64,000 nucleotides of DNA from contig JAUHYC010000002.1 of the NCBI GenBank assembly GCA_030426685.1, positions 62,001-126,000 on the forward strand, written 5' to 3'. Positions 53,833 to 62,428 of the stretch are shown here, piece by piece; positions within the stretch are counted from its first letter, which is position 1; every line of letters starts with the position of its first letter. Source of the DNA: Alphaproteobacteria bacterium (GTDB lineage: Bacteria; Pseudomonadota; Alphaproteobacteria; Rhodobacterales; Rhodobacteraceae). The position numbers and the translations under genes were made by a program. The notes beneath the pieces were generated by a model. That model did no database searches and was not told the DNA's origin. It saw only the letters and a program-made list of their open reading frames with translations.

Positions 53833-54381
53833 ATGTCCTTCATCCGAAAGTTCTTTCGTCGTGAAGATGGTTTGATCACAGTTGAATCCATGCTGATTCT
53901 GCCGGTGCTCTTCTGGTCGGTCCTGGCGTCCTACACGTATTTTGACAGTTATCGTCAAAGCACGCTCAACATCAAATCTGCTTACGCGGTTGCCGACATA
54001 ATCTCACGCGAACGTGGCGTAGTGGACGACAACTACATCGACACGATGCAGGAGTTGATGGAAACGATGGTATCGACACGCGCGCCTGTGTCGCTCCGCG
54101 TGAGCTATATGTATTACGATGCCACGACCAAGCTCCATGAGGTGGAATGGTCGTGCATCCGTGGCAAAACCTACAAGAAAAGATGGACGAACGCGGATAT
54201 CGCGCTGATCAAAGATTATCTTCCTACAATGCCGGACAATGGTTCGATGATTGTTGTCGAAACCGACAATACGTATCGCGCGCCTTTCAACATCGGCTAC
54301 AACTTCGACAGCTTCTCGATGGGCAACTTTGTGTTCACACATCCGCGCGTCTTCGACAAAATCGTGGGGACCTGCACCTAA
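53833..54381 (+). CDS. Second TadE-like pseudopilin
   Basis: A protein of 182 residues. REDGLITVESMLILPVLFWS carries the same prepilin motif (G, Glu at +5) and hydrophobic helix. The rest is a soluble domain (VSLRVSYMYYDATTKLHEVE, WSCIRGKTYKKRW). I chose ATG 53833 (MSFIRKFFRRED), which puts the positive charges and motif right at the N-terminus; earlier in-frame ATGs lie in the previous gene. It overlaps the stop of the opposite-strand gene at its end by four bases. Confidence 0.83.
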   Translation: MSFIRKFFRREDGLITVESMLILPVLFWSVLASYTYFDSYRQSTLNIKSAYAVADIISRERGVVDDNYIDTMQELMETMVSTRAPVSLRVSYMYYDATTKLHEVEWSCIRGKTYKKRWTNADIALIKDYLPTMPDNGSMIVVETDNTYRAPFNIGYNFDSFSMGNFVFTHPRVFDKIVGTCT

Positions 54382-54848
54382 TCCCTCTCGGCCAGCATCG
54401 CTGACAGCATTTCCGACATAAACTTGGCCTCGGAGGCAGCAGTCATGCCTCCGATGCCAATTTTTCGCCCTACCCGCCACCAAAGACCAGGTGCCCAGTT
54501 GTTAGAGCTTGGCGCGAATGTCTTAACCAAAAAGCCATTTGAGGGCTTGAAGGCAAATACGCCACGATCAATGGCTTCGATGTCATCCACCTTGCATATC
54601 ACCTGCCCTGTGCCGGTGCGCAGCGCCGAGCGGGTCAACTCGATGGTGTCTGCGGTGGCGAACCACATGCGGTGGGACAGCCAGAAAGCGCCAGCACCGA
54701 CCACCAGCAGGAACACCTGCCAACCCAGTTGCGGCGGCGAGGCCAGCGCGACATAGATCACCAGTGCTCCGACTGCGGCCAGCATCCCGACCCCGGTCCA
54801 GCGCCGTGCGGATGAGGCCGCGACCGTAGCCAACACATCTTCTTGCAT
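54378..54848 (-). CDS. Hypothetical membrane protein (PH-like)
   Basis: A protein of 156 residues. Two hydrophobic segments (about 18-36, TGVGMLAAVGALVIYVALA; 42-58, GWQVFLLVVGAGAFWLS) precede a soluble C-terminal domain with TIELTRSALRTGTGQVIC and FLVKTFAPSSNNWAPGLWWR. The strand pattern after the helices resembles bacterial PH-like domains. No named family is certain. It meets the last Tad gene tail to tail with a four-base overlap. Confidence 0.75.
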   Translation of the reverse strand: MQEDVLATVAASSARRWTGVGMLAAVGALVIYVALASPPQLGWQVFLLVVGAGAFWLSHRMWFATADTIELTRSALRTGTGQVICKVDDIEAIDRGVFAFKPSNGFLVKTFAPSSNNWAPGLWWRVGRKIGIGGMTAASEAKFMSEMLSAMLAERD

Positions 54849-55007
54849 GTCGTTCTCCTGATTGCATGCCTGCTTTAGCCGCTTTGATACGCAATGGACA
54901 GCGCAAGGTCACGAGTCTGAGCATCAACGCACAGATAGAGTGTTCCAGCGCGAATTGATTGAGCAGGCTCGGGGCTTAGGTTGTCGTCCAGCATGAAGGA
55001 GTTTGCA

Positions 55008-55919
55008 ATGTCGCTCAGGCCCACTCTAGAAACCCGCAAGGCCGTGCCCACGATGGAAGGTGCGGGCGTGAAACTGCATCGGGCTTTCGGGTTTCAGGAC
55101 CCCTCCGAGCTTGATCCGTTTCTGTTGTTCGATGATTTTCGGAATGAGAATCCGAGGGACTATCAGGCCGGGTTTCCATGGCACCCGCATCGCGGGATCG
55201 AAACCATTACCTACGTGTTGTCTGGTACGGTGGATCACAGCGACTCGCTTGGGAACAGTGGCCGGTTGGGCGCAGGTGATGTTCAATGGATGACGGCGGG
55301 ATCAGGCATTCTGCACCAAGAGATGCCGAAAGGCACGGCAAGCGGCCAGATGCACGGGTTCCAACTGTGGGGCAACCTGCCGTCGGACCAGAAGATGACC
55401 GCACCCCGGTATCAGGATGTTCAGAGCCGCGACATACCCGAAATCACCGATGATGACGGCACAACCGTCCGCGTTATCGTGGGTGAGTTCTGGGGACGCA
55501 CCGGGCCGGTCGATGGGATCGCGGCTGATCCTCAATACCTGGATATCAGCATACCTGCGGGCGTGAAGAAGACCTTTCGCATCGACACCTACCGCCGCGC
55601 GTTTGCTTATGTCTTCGAAGGTGAGGCCGCCTTTGCCGATGCCTCACGGCCCACCGGCGTTCTTCTTGAGAAAGAGGTCGCGGGGCAAGAGGTCAATATC
55701 CGCGATATGTCAGGGGACAGAACTCTGATCCGCTTCGGTACCGGAGATGAAGTCACCGTTCAGGCCGGGGTCGATGGCGTTCGGTTTCTGCTGATCTCAG
55801 GTGCGCCGATCAACGAGCCAGTCGCCTGGCACGGGCCGATTGTCATGAACACTCAGGCCGAGCTGCAACAGGCGTTTCGGGAATTGCGCAATGGCACGTT
55901 CATCCGCCCGGCCCACTAG
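55008..55919 (+). CDS. Pirin family protein
   Basis: A protein of 303 residues, a bicupin. PAGFPWHPHRGIETITYVLSG contains the metal-binding His residues of the N-terminal cupin, and GILHQEMPKGTASGQMHGFQLW the remaining ligands with the Glu. Bacterial pirins act as quercetinases or as redox-sensing partners of metabolic enzymes. ATG 55008 has AAGGAG seven bases upstream; two upstream starts (54981, 54993) do not. It is convergent with the TetR gene, two bases apart. Confidence 0.92.
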   Translation: MSLRPTLETRKAVPTMEGAGVKLHRAFGFQDPSELDPFLLFDDFRNENPRDYQAGFPWHPHRGIETITYVLSGTVDHSDSLGNSGRLGAGDVQWMTAGSGILHQEMPKGTASGQMHGFQLWGNLPSDQKMTAPRYQDVQSRDIPEITDDDGTTVRVIVGEFWGRTGPVDGIAADPQYLDISIPAGVKKTFRIDTYRRAFAYVFEGEAAFADASRPTGVLLEKEVAGQEVNIRDMSGDRTLIRFGTGDEVTVQAGVDGVRFLLISGAPINEPVAWHGPIVMNTQAELQQAFRELRNGTFIRPAH

Positions 55920-55921
55920 GG

Positions 55922-56509
55922 TCAGGCGGCGACGGCCTTGCGGACCATGCCCCAATAGACCTGCTCGACCTCGTCCAGAGACAGCCGCCCACCACTGCGA
56001 TACCAGGTGATCACACCATTCAGCATCGCAATCACGGCCAGAGTGGCAATCTTGGTGTCCGTCACCGCAAACTGTCCGGTCTCATGGCCCAGTTGCAAAA
56101 TGCCTTCGAGCGAATCCTCGTAGCGACGGCGCAGGGTTTCGATCTCGGCGAAGTTTTCGGGCGTCAGATTGCGCAGCTCCATATAGGCGATGAAGACTTC
56201 ATCCGGACGCTGAAGATGAAAGCGGATGTGAAAGCCGACAAACTGGCGTAAGGCGTCCTGAGGATCATCGAACCGGGTGAGGTCATCATAGGCTGTCAGA
56301 AGGTCCTGCATGTGATCCTGCATCAGACGATAGAGCAGGCTTTGCTTGTCTGGCGTGTAGTTGTACAGCGCCCCCGCCTGCACACCGACCTCTCCCGCAA
56401 TCTGCCGCATTGAAACCGCCGCATAGCCATGTCGGGCAAACAGCCCCAATGCGGCCTTTCGGATGCGGGGGCCGGTGATATCGGAATGAGAGCCTTGTGT
56501 ACGCGCCAT
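55922..56509 (-). CDS. TetR/AcrR-family transcriptional regulator
   Basis: A protein of 195 residues. The DNA-binding domain reads IRKAALGLFARHGYAAVSMR then IAGEVGVQAGALYNYTPDKQ, a normal TetR helix-turn-helix. The rest is a ligand-binding helical domain (QRPDEVFIAYMELRNLTPEN; TLAVIAMLNGVITWYRSGGR) of the kind that binds acyl-CoAs or hydrophobic ligands. I use ATG 56509; the ATG at 56530 lies inside the operator. The operator upstream implies autoregulation. Targets besides itself may include the lipoprotein gene on the other strand. Confidence 0.9.
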   Translation of the reverse strand: MARTQGSHSDITGPRIRKAALGLFARHGYAAVSMRQIAGEVGVQAGALYNYTPDKQSLLYRLMQDHMQDLLTAYDDLTRFDDPQDALRQFVGFHIRFHLQRPDEVFIAYMELRNLTPENFAEIETLRRRYEDSLEGILQLGHETGQFAVTDTKIATLAVIAMLNGVITWYRSGGRLSLDEVEQVYWGMVRKAVAA

Positions 56510-56519
56510 GCCGACACCG

Positions 56520-56541
56520 TATCTGAACATTTGTTCAGATA
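56520..56541. promoter_or_regulatory. TetR-family operator
   Basis: Perfect inverted repeat with 9-base arms, TATCTGAAC and GTTCAGATA, around a 4-base ATTT centre. It lies 10 bases upstream of the TetR start and 68 bases upstream of the divergent lipoprotein start. Confidence 0.85.
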
Positions 56542-56609
56542 GAAGCCTGCTTGAACCGATCCTGCAAAAAGTGCATCACAGGTAACGTGCCGCAACCCAT
56601 AGGATCGCA

Positions 56610-56858
56610 ATGAAGCCCCTGCCGCTGATACTCCTGCTGCTTGTCGCTGCTGGCTGCGCCGATATCCCTGAACTGGACGGCAGCGAATCCGAGGCCTTGC
56701 GCAAGGCACCTTACCCCAAGCTGATCCCGCTTGAGGCCACACTCGGCCCGCCAACAGATCCAGAGAGTGAGGCGACAGCGGTCGAAGAGGACCTGACCGC
56801 CCGCAGCGAAGCGCTGGCCAAGCGCGCCGAGGCGCTGCAAAACGCCGAGATAAACTAA
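56610..56858 (+). CDS. Small lipoprotein
   Basis: A protein of 82 residues with a lipoprotein signal (PLPLILLLLVAAGCADIPEL, lipobox AAGC with Cys near residue 16). The mature part has YPKLIPLEATLGPP and an Ala/Glu-rich C-terminal helix that may form a coiled coil (LTARSEALAKRAEALQNAE). No family is recognised, but similar short lipoproteins precede hom in roseobacters. It is 103 bases upstream of hom and divergent from TetR. Confidence 0.72.
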   Translation: MKPLPLILLLLVAAGCADIPELDGSESEALRKAPYPKLIPLEATLGPPTDPESEATAVEEDLTARSEALAKRAEALQNAEIN

Positions 56859-56961
56859 CACGCCTGGGCTCAGACGGATTGCACCCTTGCCCCGAACCAG
56901 ATAAGGCAGCGCGCAAAGGACAGCTTGCCCTATGCGGCAGGGTTTCGAGCAGAAAGGACCC

Positions 56962-58254
56962 ATGGGAATGACACAGGCGTTGCGGCTTGGAATTGCCGGA
57001 TTGGGAACTGTCGGCGTGGGCGTTGTCAAGATTGTGCGCCGCCATGCAGATTTGCTGCAGGCACGCACCGGGCGCCCCATTGAAATCACGGCAGTGTCGG
57101 CCCGCGATGCCAGCAAAGATCGTGGCGTGAACCTGTCGGACTATGCTTGGGAAACCGATCCGGTCGCATTGGCCAAGCGCGATGATATCGACGTGTTTGT
57201 CGAGCTGATGGGCGGTGAAAACGGCCCGGCCAAAGCCTCGGTCGAAGCAGCGCTGGCCAGTGGCAAGGATGTGGTCACCGCAAACAAGGCGCTGTTGGCG
57301 ATCCACGGTCAGGAGCTTGCCGAAAAGGCCGAGGCCGCCGGTCGCGTGATCCGGTTCGAGGCCGCCGTTGCGGGTGGCATCCCCGTCATCAAGTCGCTGA
57401 CCGAGGGGTTGGCGGGCAATGAGATCACCCGCGTCATGGGGGTGATGAACGGCACCTGCAACTACATCCTGACCCGGATGCAATCGCAGCAGCTGGGTTA
57501 TAACACTCTGTTTGAGGAATGCGCAAAGCTGGGTTATCTCGAAGCGGACCCAAATCTGGATGTGGGCGGCATCGACGCGGCACATAAACTGGCGCTGCTG
57601 TCGTCGATCGCCTTTGGCACAAAGCCAAATTTCGACGGGATCGAGATTGAGGGCATCCAACAGATCAGTCTGGAAGACATCCATCAAGCCCACGACATGG
57701 GGTACCGGATCAAACTGCTGGGCGTGGCACAGCGCACCGCGCGCGGTCTGGAGCAACGAATGCAGCCCTGCCTGGTGCCGAGTGACTCACCCCTGGGCCA
57801 GCTTGAAGGCGGCACCAACATGGTCGTGCTGGATGGCGACGCGGTCGAGCAGATCGTTCTGCGCGGCCCGGGAGCGGGCGAAGGCCCCACCGCCAGCGCA
57901 GTGATGGGTGATGTGTGCGATCTGGCTCGTGGATTGCACATTCCAACCTTCGGTCGCCCAGCTACCTCTCTGCAAGAGGCGAAGCCTGCCATCACCGGCC
58001 GGCCTGCGGCCTACTATCTGCGGCTTGGCCTGTTGGACAAACCCGGCGCGTTGGCCAAGGTGGCGGCAATTTTGGGCGATGCCGGTGTCTCGATCGACCG
58101 GATGCGCCAGTACGGACATACCGAAACCACGGCGCCGGTGCTGATCGTCACCCACAAGACGACCCGAGCCATGCTGGACGTCGCCCTTGAAGGCTTGCGC
58201 GATACCGATGTGCTCGCAGGTGAGCTTGTTGCCCTGCGCATTGAAGAGGTTTGA
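56962..58254 (+). CDS. hom: Homoserine dehydrogenase
   Basis: A protein of 430 residues that reduces aspartate semialdehyde to homoserine for threonine and methionine. LGIAGLGTVGVGVVKIV is the nucleotide-binding motif; ANKALLAIHGQELAEKAEA and FEAAVAGGIPVIKSLTEGLA contain the catalytic region, and GVMNGTCNYILTRM and LGYLEADPNLDVGGIDAAHK are signature blocks. A C-terminal ACT domain (YLRLGLLDKPGALAKVAAIL) provides feedback control. ATG 56962 follows AAAGGA; ATG 56968 is an alternative. Followed by glpX after 69 bases. Confidence 0.95.
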   Translation: MGMTQALRLGIAGLGTVGVGVVKIVRRHADLLQARTGRPIEITAVSARDASKDRGVNLSDYAWETDPVALAKRDDIDVFVELMGGENGPAKASVEAALASGKDVVTANKALLAIHGQELAEKAEAAGRVIRFEAAVAGGIPVIKSLTEGLAGNEITRVMGVMNGTCNYILTRMQSQQLGYNTLFEECAKLGYLEADPNLDVGGIDAAHKLALLSSIAFGTKPNFDGIEIEGIQQISLEDIHQAHDMGYRIKLLGVAQRTARGLEQRMQPCLVPSDSPLGQLEGGTNMVVLDGDAVEQIVLRGPGAGEGPTASAVMGDVCDLARGLHIPTFGRPATSLQEAKPAITGRPAAYYLRLGLLDKPGALAKVAAILGDAGVSIDRMRQYGHTETTAPVLIVTHKTTRAMLDVALEGLRDTDVLAGELVALRIEEV

Positions 58255-58280
58255 GCTTGCGACCTGCATGAAACGCAAGC
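58255..58280 (+). repeat. Inverted repeat between hom and glpX
   Basis: GCTTGCG and CGCAAGC, seven-base arms with a 12-base loop, right after the hom stop. No T-run follows, so it is more likely an RNA-stabilising stem than a terminator. Confidence 0.4.
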
Positions 58281-58323
58281 TATGCCAGTTATCACGGCTT
58301 TATTGACCTGAGGATACGACGAT

Positions 58324-59307
58324 ATGAGTGCTGCCAAGATCGATTTTAACGACCGCCTACTGTCGCTGGGGCTGGCAAGAGTGGCAGAACAGGCCGCACT
58401 GGCCTCGGCCTCGCTGGTTGGGCGCGGCGATGAAAAGGCCGCCGATCAGGCAGCGGTCAACGCCATGCGCGAACAACTGAACCTGCTGGACATTGCAGGC
58501 GTGGTCGTGATCGGGGAAGGCGAACGCGACGAAGCGCCGATGCTGTATATCGGGGAAGAAGTTGGCACCGGTAATGGCCCCGGCGTGGACATCGCGCTGG
58601 ACCCTCTGGAAGGCACCACGCTGACCGCCAAGGATATGCCCAACGCCCTGACGGTGATCGCCATGGGCCCGCGCGGCTCAATGCTGCATGCACCGGATGT
58701 CTATATGGACAAACTGGCCGTTGGTCCGGGCTACCCCGAGAACGTCGTCAATCTGGACATGACACCGCGTGAACGGGTCGAGGCGCTTGCCAAGGCCAAA
58801 AGCTGCGAACCTGCCGATATCACCGTTTGTATCCTCGAACGTCCTCGACATGAGGCGATGATCGCTGAAGTGCGCGAAACAGGTGCCTCGATCCGCCTGA
58901 TCACAGATGGCGATGTTGCCGGTGTCATGCACTGCGCCGAAAGCGACGTGACCGGCATCGACATGTACATGGGCCAAGGTGGCGCACCCGAGGGTGTGCT
59001 AGCCGCAGCCGCGCTGAAATGCATGGGGGGTCAGATTTTTGGCCGCCTGTTGTTCCGCAACGATGACGAGCGTGGCCGCGCCGCCAAAGCGGGCATCACC
59101 GACCTGGACCGTGTTTACGCACGTGACGAGATGGTGACTGCAGACGTGATCTTTGCCGCTACCGGCGTGACCGGGGGCTCGTTGCTGCCGCGCATCAAGC
59201 GTGAGCCGGGCTGGGTCGAAACAACGACGCTGCTTATGCGGTCCAAGACCGGTTCGGTGCGGCGGATGTCATACCGCACGCCCATGTGGTCGCATACTGA
59301 CACATAG
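58324..59307 (+). CDS. glpX: Class II fructose-1,6-bisphosphatase
   Basis: A protein of 327 residues. VVVIGEGERDEAPMLYIGEE and VDIALDPLEGTTLTAKDMPN hold the metal and phosphate ligands; NALTVIAMGPRGSMLHAPDV, EGVLAAAALKCMGGQIFGRL and FAATGVTGGSLLPRIKRE are further GlpX motifs. It hydrolyses fructose-1,6-bisphosphate in gluconeogenesis, needed for growth on amino and organic acids. The start at 58324 follows GAGGATACGACG. Repeat copy D lies 14 bases after the stop. Confidence 0.95.
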   Translation: MSAAKIDFNDRLLSLGLARVAEQAALASASLVGRGDEKAADQAAVNAMREQLNLLDIAGVVVIGEGERDEAPMLYIGEEVGTGNGPGVDIALDPLEGTTLTAKDMPNALTVIAMGPRGSMLHAPDVYMDKLAVGPGYPENVVNLDMTPRERVEALAKAKSCEPADITVCILERPRHEAMIAEVRETGASIRLITDGDVAGVMHCAESDVTGIDMYMGQGGAPEGVLAAAALKCMGGQIFGRLLFRNDDERGRAAKAGITDLDRVYARDEMVTADVIFAATGVTGGSLLPRIKREPGWVETTTLLMRSKTGSVRRMSYRTPMWSHTDT

Positions 59308-59321
59308 CGGCTTGCGCCGCT

Positions 59322-59354
59322 GCCTTCGGCGAGAGTATTTGTGAAAAGATGAAG
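59322..59354 (+). repeat. Dispersed repeat copy D, after glpX
   Basis: GCCTTCGGC (59322-59330), three bases, AGTATTT (59334-59340), six bases, AGATGAAG (59347-59354). Directly upstream is another short stem (GCGGC-TTGC-GCCGC), and directly downstream a stem GGCCGG/CCGGCC before recJ. Confidence 0.75.
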
Positions 59355-59398
59355 AGGCCGGGTCCGCAGGGGTCCGGCCTTGGTGCATGAGGTGAGAC

Positions 59399-61141
59399 GT
59401 GGCGTTTCTGGGTGTTGAGCAATCGTTGACGGGGCGACGCTGGGTTGGCCCGGCAGCCGAGGTTGAACGTGCGGCGGAAATGTTGGCACAACGGTCTGAC
59501 TTGCCGCGCGCGGTATGTCAGGTTCTGGCTCGGCTTGGTGTTCCTCCGATGGAGGCGCGCGGGTTTCTGAACCCCAAGCTGAAGGAGCTTCTACCCGATC
59601 CGCGTGCCATAAAGGACATGGAAGTTGCCGCCTCTCGGTTTCTAAATGCCGTCCGCAACCGACAGAGGATCGCGGTTTTTGCGGATTATGATGTAGACGG
59701 GGGAAGTTCGGCAGCGCTGTTGCTGGTGTGGCTGCGCCAGATGGGGCTTGCCGCAACGCTTTATGTGCCCGACAGGATTGATGAGGGGTATGGACCGAAT
59801 GTGCCTGCAATGCGGGACTTGGCGGCCAGCCATGATCTGATCATCTGCGTTGATTGTGGAACGCTGAGCCATGAGCCGATCGCTGCGGCAGAAGGCGCGG
59901 ATGTGATCGTTCTGGATCACCATCTGGGTGGAGAAACCCTGCCCGAGTGTGTCGCCGTGGTAAACCCGAACCGGCAGGATGAGAGCGGCGATCAGGGCTA
60001 CCTGTGCGCAGCTGCAGTGGTGTTCCTGATGCTGGTCGAAGCTGGCCGGCAACTGCGCGGGGCCGGAGCCAGAGGGCCGGATCTGATGGCGATGCTGGAT
60101 CTGGTGGCGCTGGCCACGGTGGCGGATGTGGCGCCTTTGGTCGAGGCCAATCGCGCGCTGGTCCGGCAAGGGTTGAAGGTTATGGCCCAACGGCAAAGGC
60201 CAGGGTTGGTCGCACTGTCTGATGTGGCGCGGATGGATACCGCACCCAACAGCTATCATCTCGGGTTTATGTTGGGGCCGCGCGTCAATGCGGGCGGGCG
60301 CATTGGGCAGGCTGATCTGGGCGCGCGGTTGCTGAGCACCGACTCGGCCACCGAAGCCGAAGCGCTTGCACAACGGCTGGACGCATTGAACTCGGAGCGG
60401 CGCGATATCGAGAATGCCGTCCGCGCCGCAGCGCTGGCTCAGGCAGAAGAACGCGGGCTGGATGCACCTCTGGTCTGGGCGGCAGGTGACGGCTGGCATC
60501 CCGGCGTTGTTGGGATTGTTGCCTCGCGTCTGAAGGAAACTGCGAACCGGCCAGCGATCGTGATCGGCTTCGAGGGGGATGAGGGCAAGGGTTCAGGCCG
60601 GTCGGTCGCAGGTGTGGATCTTGGTGCATCGATCCAGCGCCTTGCCGCCGAGGGGTTGCTCGTCAAGGGTGGCGGCCACAAGATGGCCGCGGGCCTGACT
60701 GTGATGCGCGAACAGCTGGAACCCGCGATGGAACGCCTGTCAGAGCTGCTGGCCAAACAGGGCGCGGGCCAGAGCGGCCCCGCCGACCTGAAGCTGGATG
60801 GGGCGCTGATGCCGGGGGCAGCCTCGGTCGATTTGATCGAGCAAATCGAACAGGCGGGTCCCTTTGGTGCCGGGGCCCCTGCCCCGCGATATGCCCTGCC
60901 CGATCTGCAGGTCCGTTTCGCCAAGCGAGTGGGTGAAACACATCTGAAGCTGTCGCTGTTGGACGGTATGTCCGGTGGTCTGGACGCGATTGCCTTTGGA
61001 GCGTTCGACGGCCCACTGGGCGACCGCCTGTCCAACCATGGTGGTGCGCGGTTTCATTTTGCGGGTCGGCTTGAGGTGAATTCCTGGGGCGGGCGGCAAA
61101 GCGTGCAACTGCGCCTGGAAGATGCGGCAGAGGCTGTCTGA
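59399..61141 (+). CDS. recJ: Single-stranded-DNA-specific exonuclease RecJ
   Basis: A protein of 580 residues degrading single-stranded DNA 5'-3' in recombination and repair. IAVFADYDVDGGSSAALLLV is the DHH-family motif I, DLIICVDCGTLSHEPIAAAE the next metal site, VLDHHLGGETLP the DHH motif (near 172-174), and the DHHA1 half carries GRSVAGVDLGASIQ and VKGGGHKMAAGLT. A C-terminal OB-fold follows. GTG is the start, with GAGGTGA upstream. It may be transcribed from glpX or from its own promoter; repeat copy D sits between them. Confidence 0.96.
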   Translation: MAFLGVEQSLTGRRWVGPAAEVERAAEMLAQRSDLPRAVCQVLARLGVPPMEARGFLNPKLKELLPDPRAIKDMEVAASRFLNAVRNRQRIAVFADYDVDGGSSAALLLVWLRQMGLAATLYVPDRIDEGYGPNVPAMRDLAASHDLIICVDCGTLSHEPIAAAEGADVIVLDHHLGGETLPECVAVVNPNRQDESGDQGYLCAAAVVFLMLVEAGRQLRGAGARGPDLMAMLDLVALATVADVAPLVEANRALVRQGLKVMAQRQRPGLVALSDVARMDTAPNSYHLGFMLGPRVNAGGRIGQADLGARLLSTDSATEAEALAQRLDALNSERRDIENAVRAAALAQAEERGLDAPLVWAAGDGWHPGVVGIVASRLKETANRPAIVIGFEGDEGKGSGRSVAGVDLGASIQRLAAEGLLVKGGGHKMAAGLTVMREQLEPAMERLSELLAKQGAGQSGPADLKLDGALMPGAASVDLIEQIEQAGPFGAGAPAPRYALPDLQVRFAKRVGETHLKLSLLDGMSGGLDAIAFGAFDGPLGDRLSNHGGARFHFAGRLEVNSWGGRQSVQLRLEDAAEAV

Positions 61142-61250
61142 GGCATGTTTCCTTGCCCAAATGCCGTGATCAAAAAAGTTTCACAGCGCTGCGTTTTTCG
61201 TCTTGCGGGGGGGGAAGGTAAACCGTAAAAGGCCCTCCACAAGCCAGTGT

Positions 61251-61325
61251 GGCCCGTTCGTCTATCGGTTAGGACGCCAGGTTTTCAACCTGGAAAGAGG
61301 GGTTCGATTCCCCTACGGGCTACCA
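61251..61325 (+). tRNA. tRNA-Glu (TTC), first copy
   Basis: Acceptor GGCCCGT pairs with ACGGGCT (first pair G-U). The anticodon stem CCAGG/CCTGG holds loop TTTTCAA, anticodon TTC. The T-arm is AGGGG-TTCGATT-CCCCT. CCA is encoded (61323-61325). Confidence 0.97.
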
Positions 61326-61347
61326 CCTTGACTTGTCTGGACCAAAT

Positions 61348-61422
61348 GGCCCGTTCGTCTATCGGTTAGGACGCCAGGTTTTCAACCTGGAAAGAGGGGT
61401 TCGATTCCCCTACGGGCTACCA
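61348..61422 (+). tRNA. tRNA-Glu (TTC), second copy
   Basis: Identical over all 75 bases to the first copy, 22 bases downstream, with encoded CCA (61420-61422). The two are probably cut from one precursor. No further tRNA follows. Confidence 0.97.
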
Positions 61423-61493
61423 TTTCCCCAATGACATCTCGATTGAATGAGTAGGTCGTAACGTCCGTTCACCACCAGGCTCGAGGTGGCTGA

Positions 61494-62291
61494 CTACCCG
61501 ATCGCCGCCTCAACGGCTTTTGCAGTTTCGACCTGAATCCCCCATTGACCCAGCGCTTTGGCCAATTCCCCTGTCGGCGCCTCGTCAGTAACCAGCAGAT
61601 CGACCATGCGAGGTTCGGGACCGGCATATGGGGCGATTTTGCCAAACTTGAAATGTGCCGAAGCCATTAGCAGACGATCCGTGTTACCCGCGACCACGGA
61701 GGCCAGATCAGCCTCGAGCGAACTCTGATACAGGAACCCGCAACGCGCCGAAATTGCATCGATACTGAGCACCGCCATATCAAACGCATAGCGCCGCACT
61801 TGCCGGTGTGTGACATGGCCAAACGCGCCACGCTCGTCGCTTTGCAACTCGCCCCCCAACAGATGCACGCGGTTTCCGTTGATCCCGGCCAATGTCTGCC
61901 CCACCCCGATCGAGTTGGTCACGACGGTCAGACTCTCAGACCGCCGTAATTCCTCAGCCACATAGGCGGTGGTCGAGCCGACATCGAGGAACACGGTCAT
62001 TCCGTCCTGGATCAGCGCGGCAACATGAACCGCGATTTGGCGCTTTTGCTCGGAATGCTGAGCGATCCGACGAAAAAAGCTGGGATCACCCTGAGCACCT
62101 GCCAGATAAGCGCCACCATGAACACGTTCGACAGCACCCGAGGATGAAAGCGACTTGATCGTGCGCCGCACGGTTTCTTCGGAGACCCCCAAGGTCTTGG
62201 CAAGATCCGAATTTCGGGCGGTCCCGCCAAGACGCCGGAGAACATGAAGCAGTTCCAGCTCGCGGTGGGTGTGCGGCGTGCGGGTCTTCAC
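61494..62291 (-). CDS. DeoR/GlpR-family transcriptional regulator
   Basis: A protein of 265 residues. The N-terminal winged helix reads LHVLRRLGGTARNSDLAKTL and VSEETVRRTIKSLSSSGAVE, close to the GlpR/DeoR pattern. The C-terminal DeoRC sensor has VFLDVGSTTAYVAEELRRSE, LTVVTNSIGV, VHLLGGELQSDERGAFGHVT and LLMASAHFKFGKIAPY; it binds a phosphorylated sugar or related metabolite. I chose GTG 62291 (GGAG seven bases upstream) because the earlier in-frame ATG 62345 has no ribosome site. It lies downstream of the beta-hydroxyacid dehydrogenase gene on the same strand and may control it. Confidence 0.88.
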   Translation of the reverse strand: MKTRTPHTHRELELLHVLRRLGGTARNSDLAKTLGVSEETVRRTIKSLSSSGAVERVHGGAYLAGAQGDPSFFRRIAQHSEQKRQIAVHVAALIQDGMTVFLDVGSTTAYVAEELRRSESLTVVTNSIGVGQTLAGINGNRVHLLGGELQSDERGAFGHVTHRQVRRYAFDMAVLSIDAISARCGFLYQSSLEADLASVVAGNTDRLLMASAHFKFGKIAPYAGPEPRMVDLLVTDEAPTGELAKALGQWGIQVETAKAVEAAIG

Positions 62292-62428
62292 TGGACGCTC
62301 CGTATTTCCCAATTCCGTACGGACAAAGGCACAGAAAGCGGTCACGGATCAAGTCGAAAGCCCCCGTTCCTGCATTTTGATGGTGCAATCCGCGCTCAGG
62401 AAAACCCGCCTTTGGTTGATAAAACCGC

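Noticed and set aside
56323..57756. A 477-residue open frame antisense to hom, running through the lipoprotein and TetR genes
   Set aside because: It crosses three well-supported genes and an operator and shows no motif.
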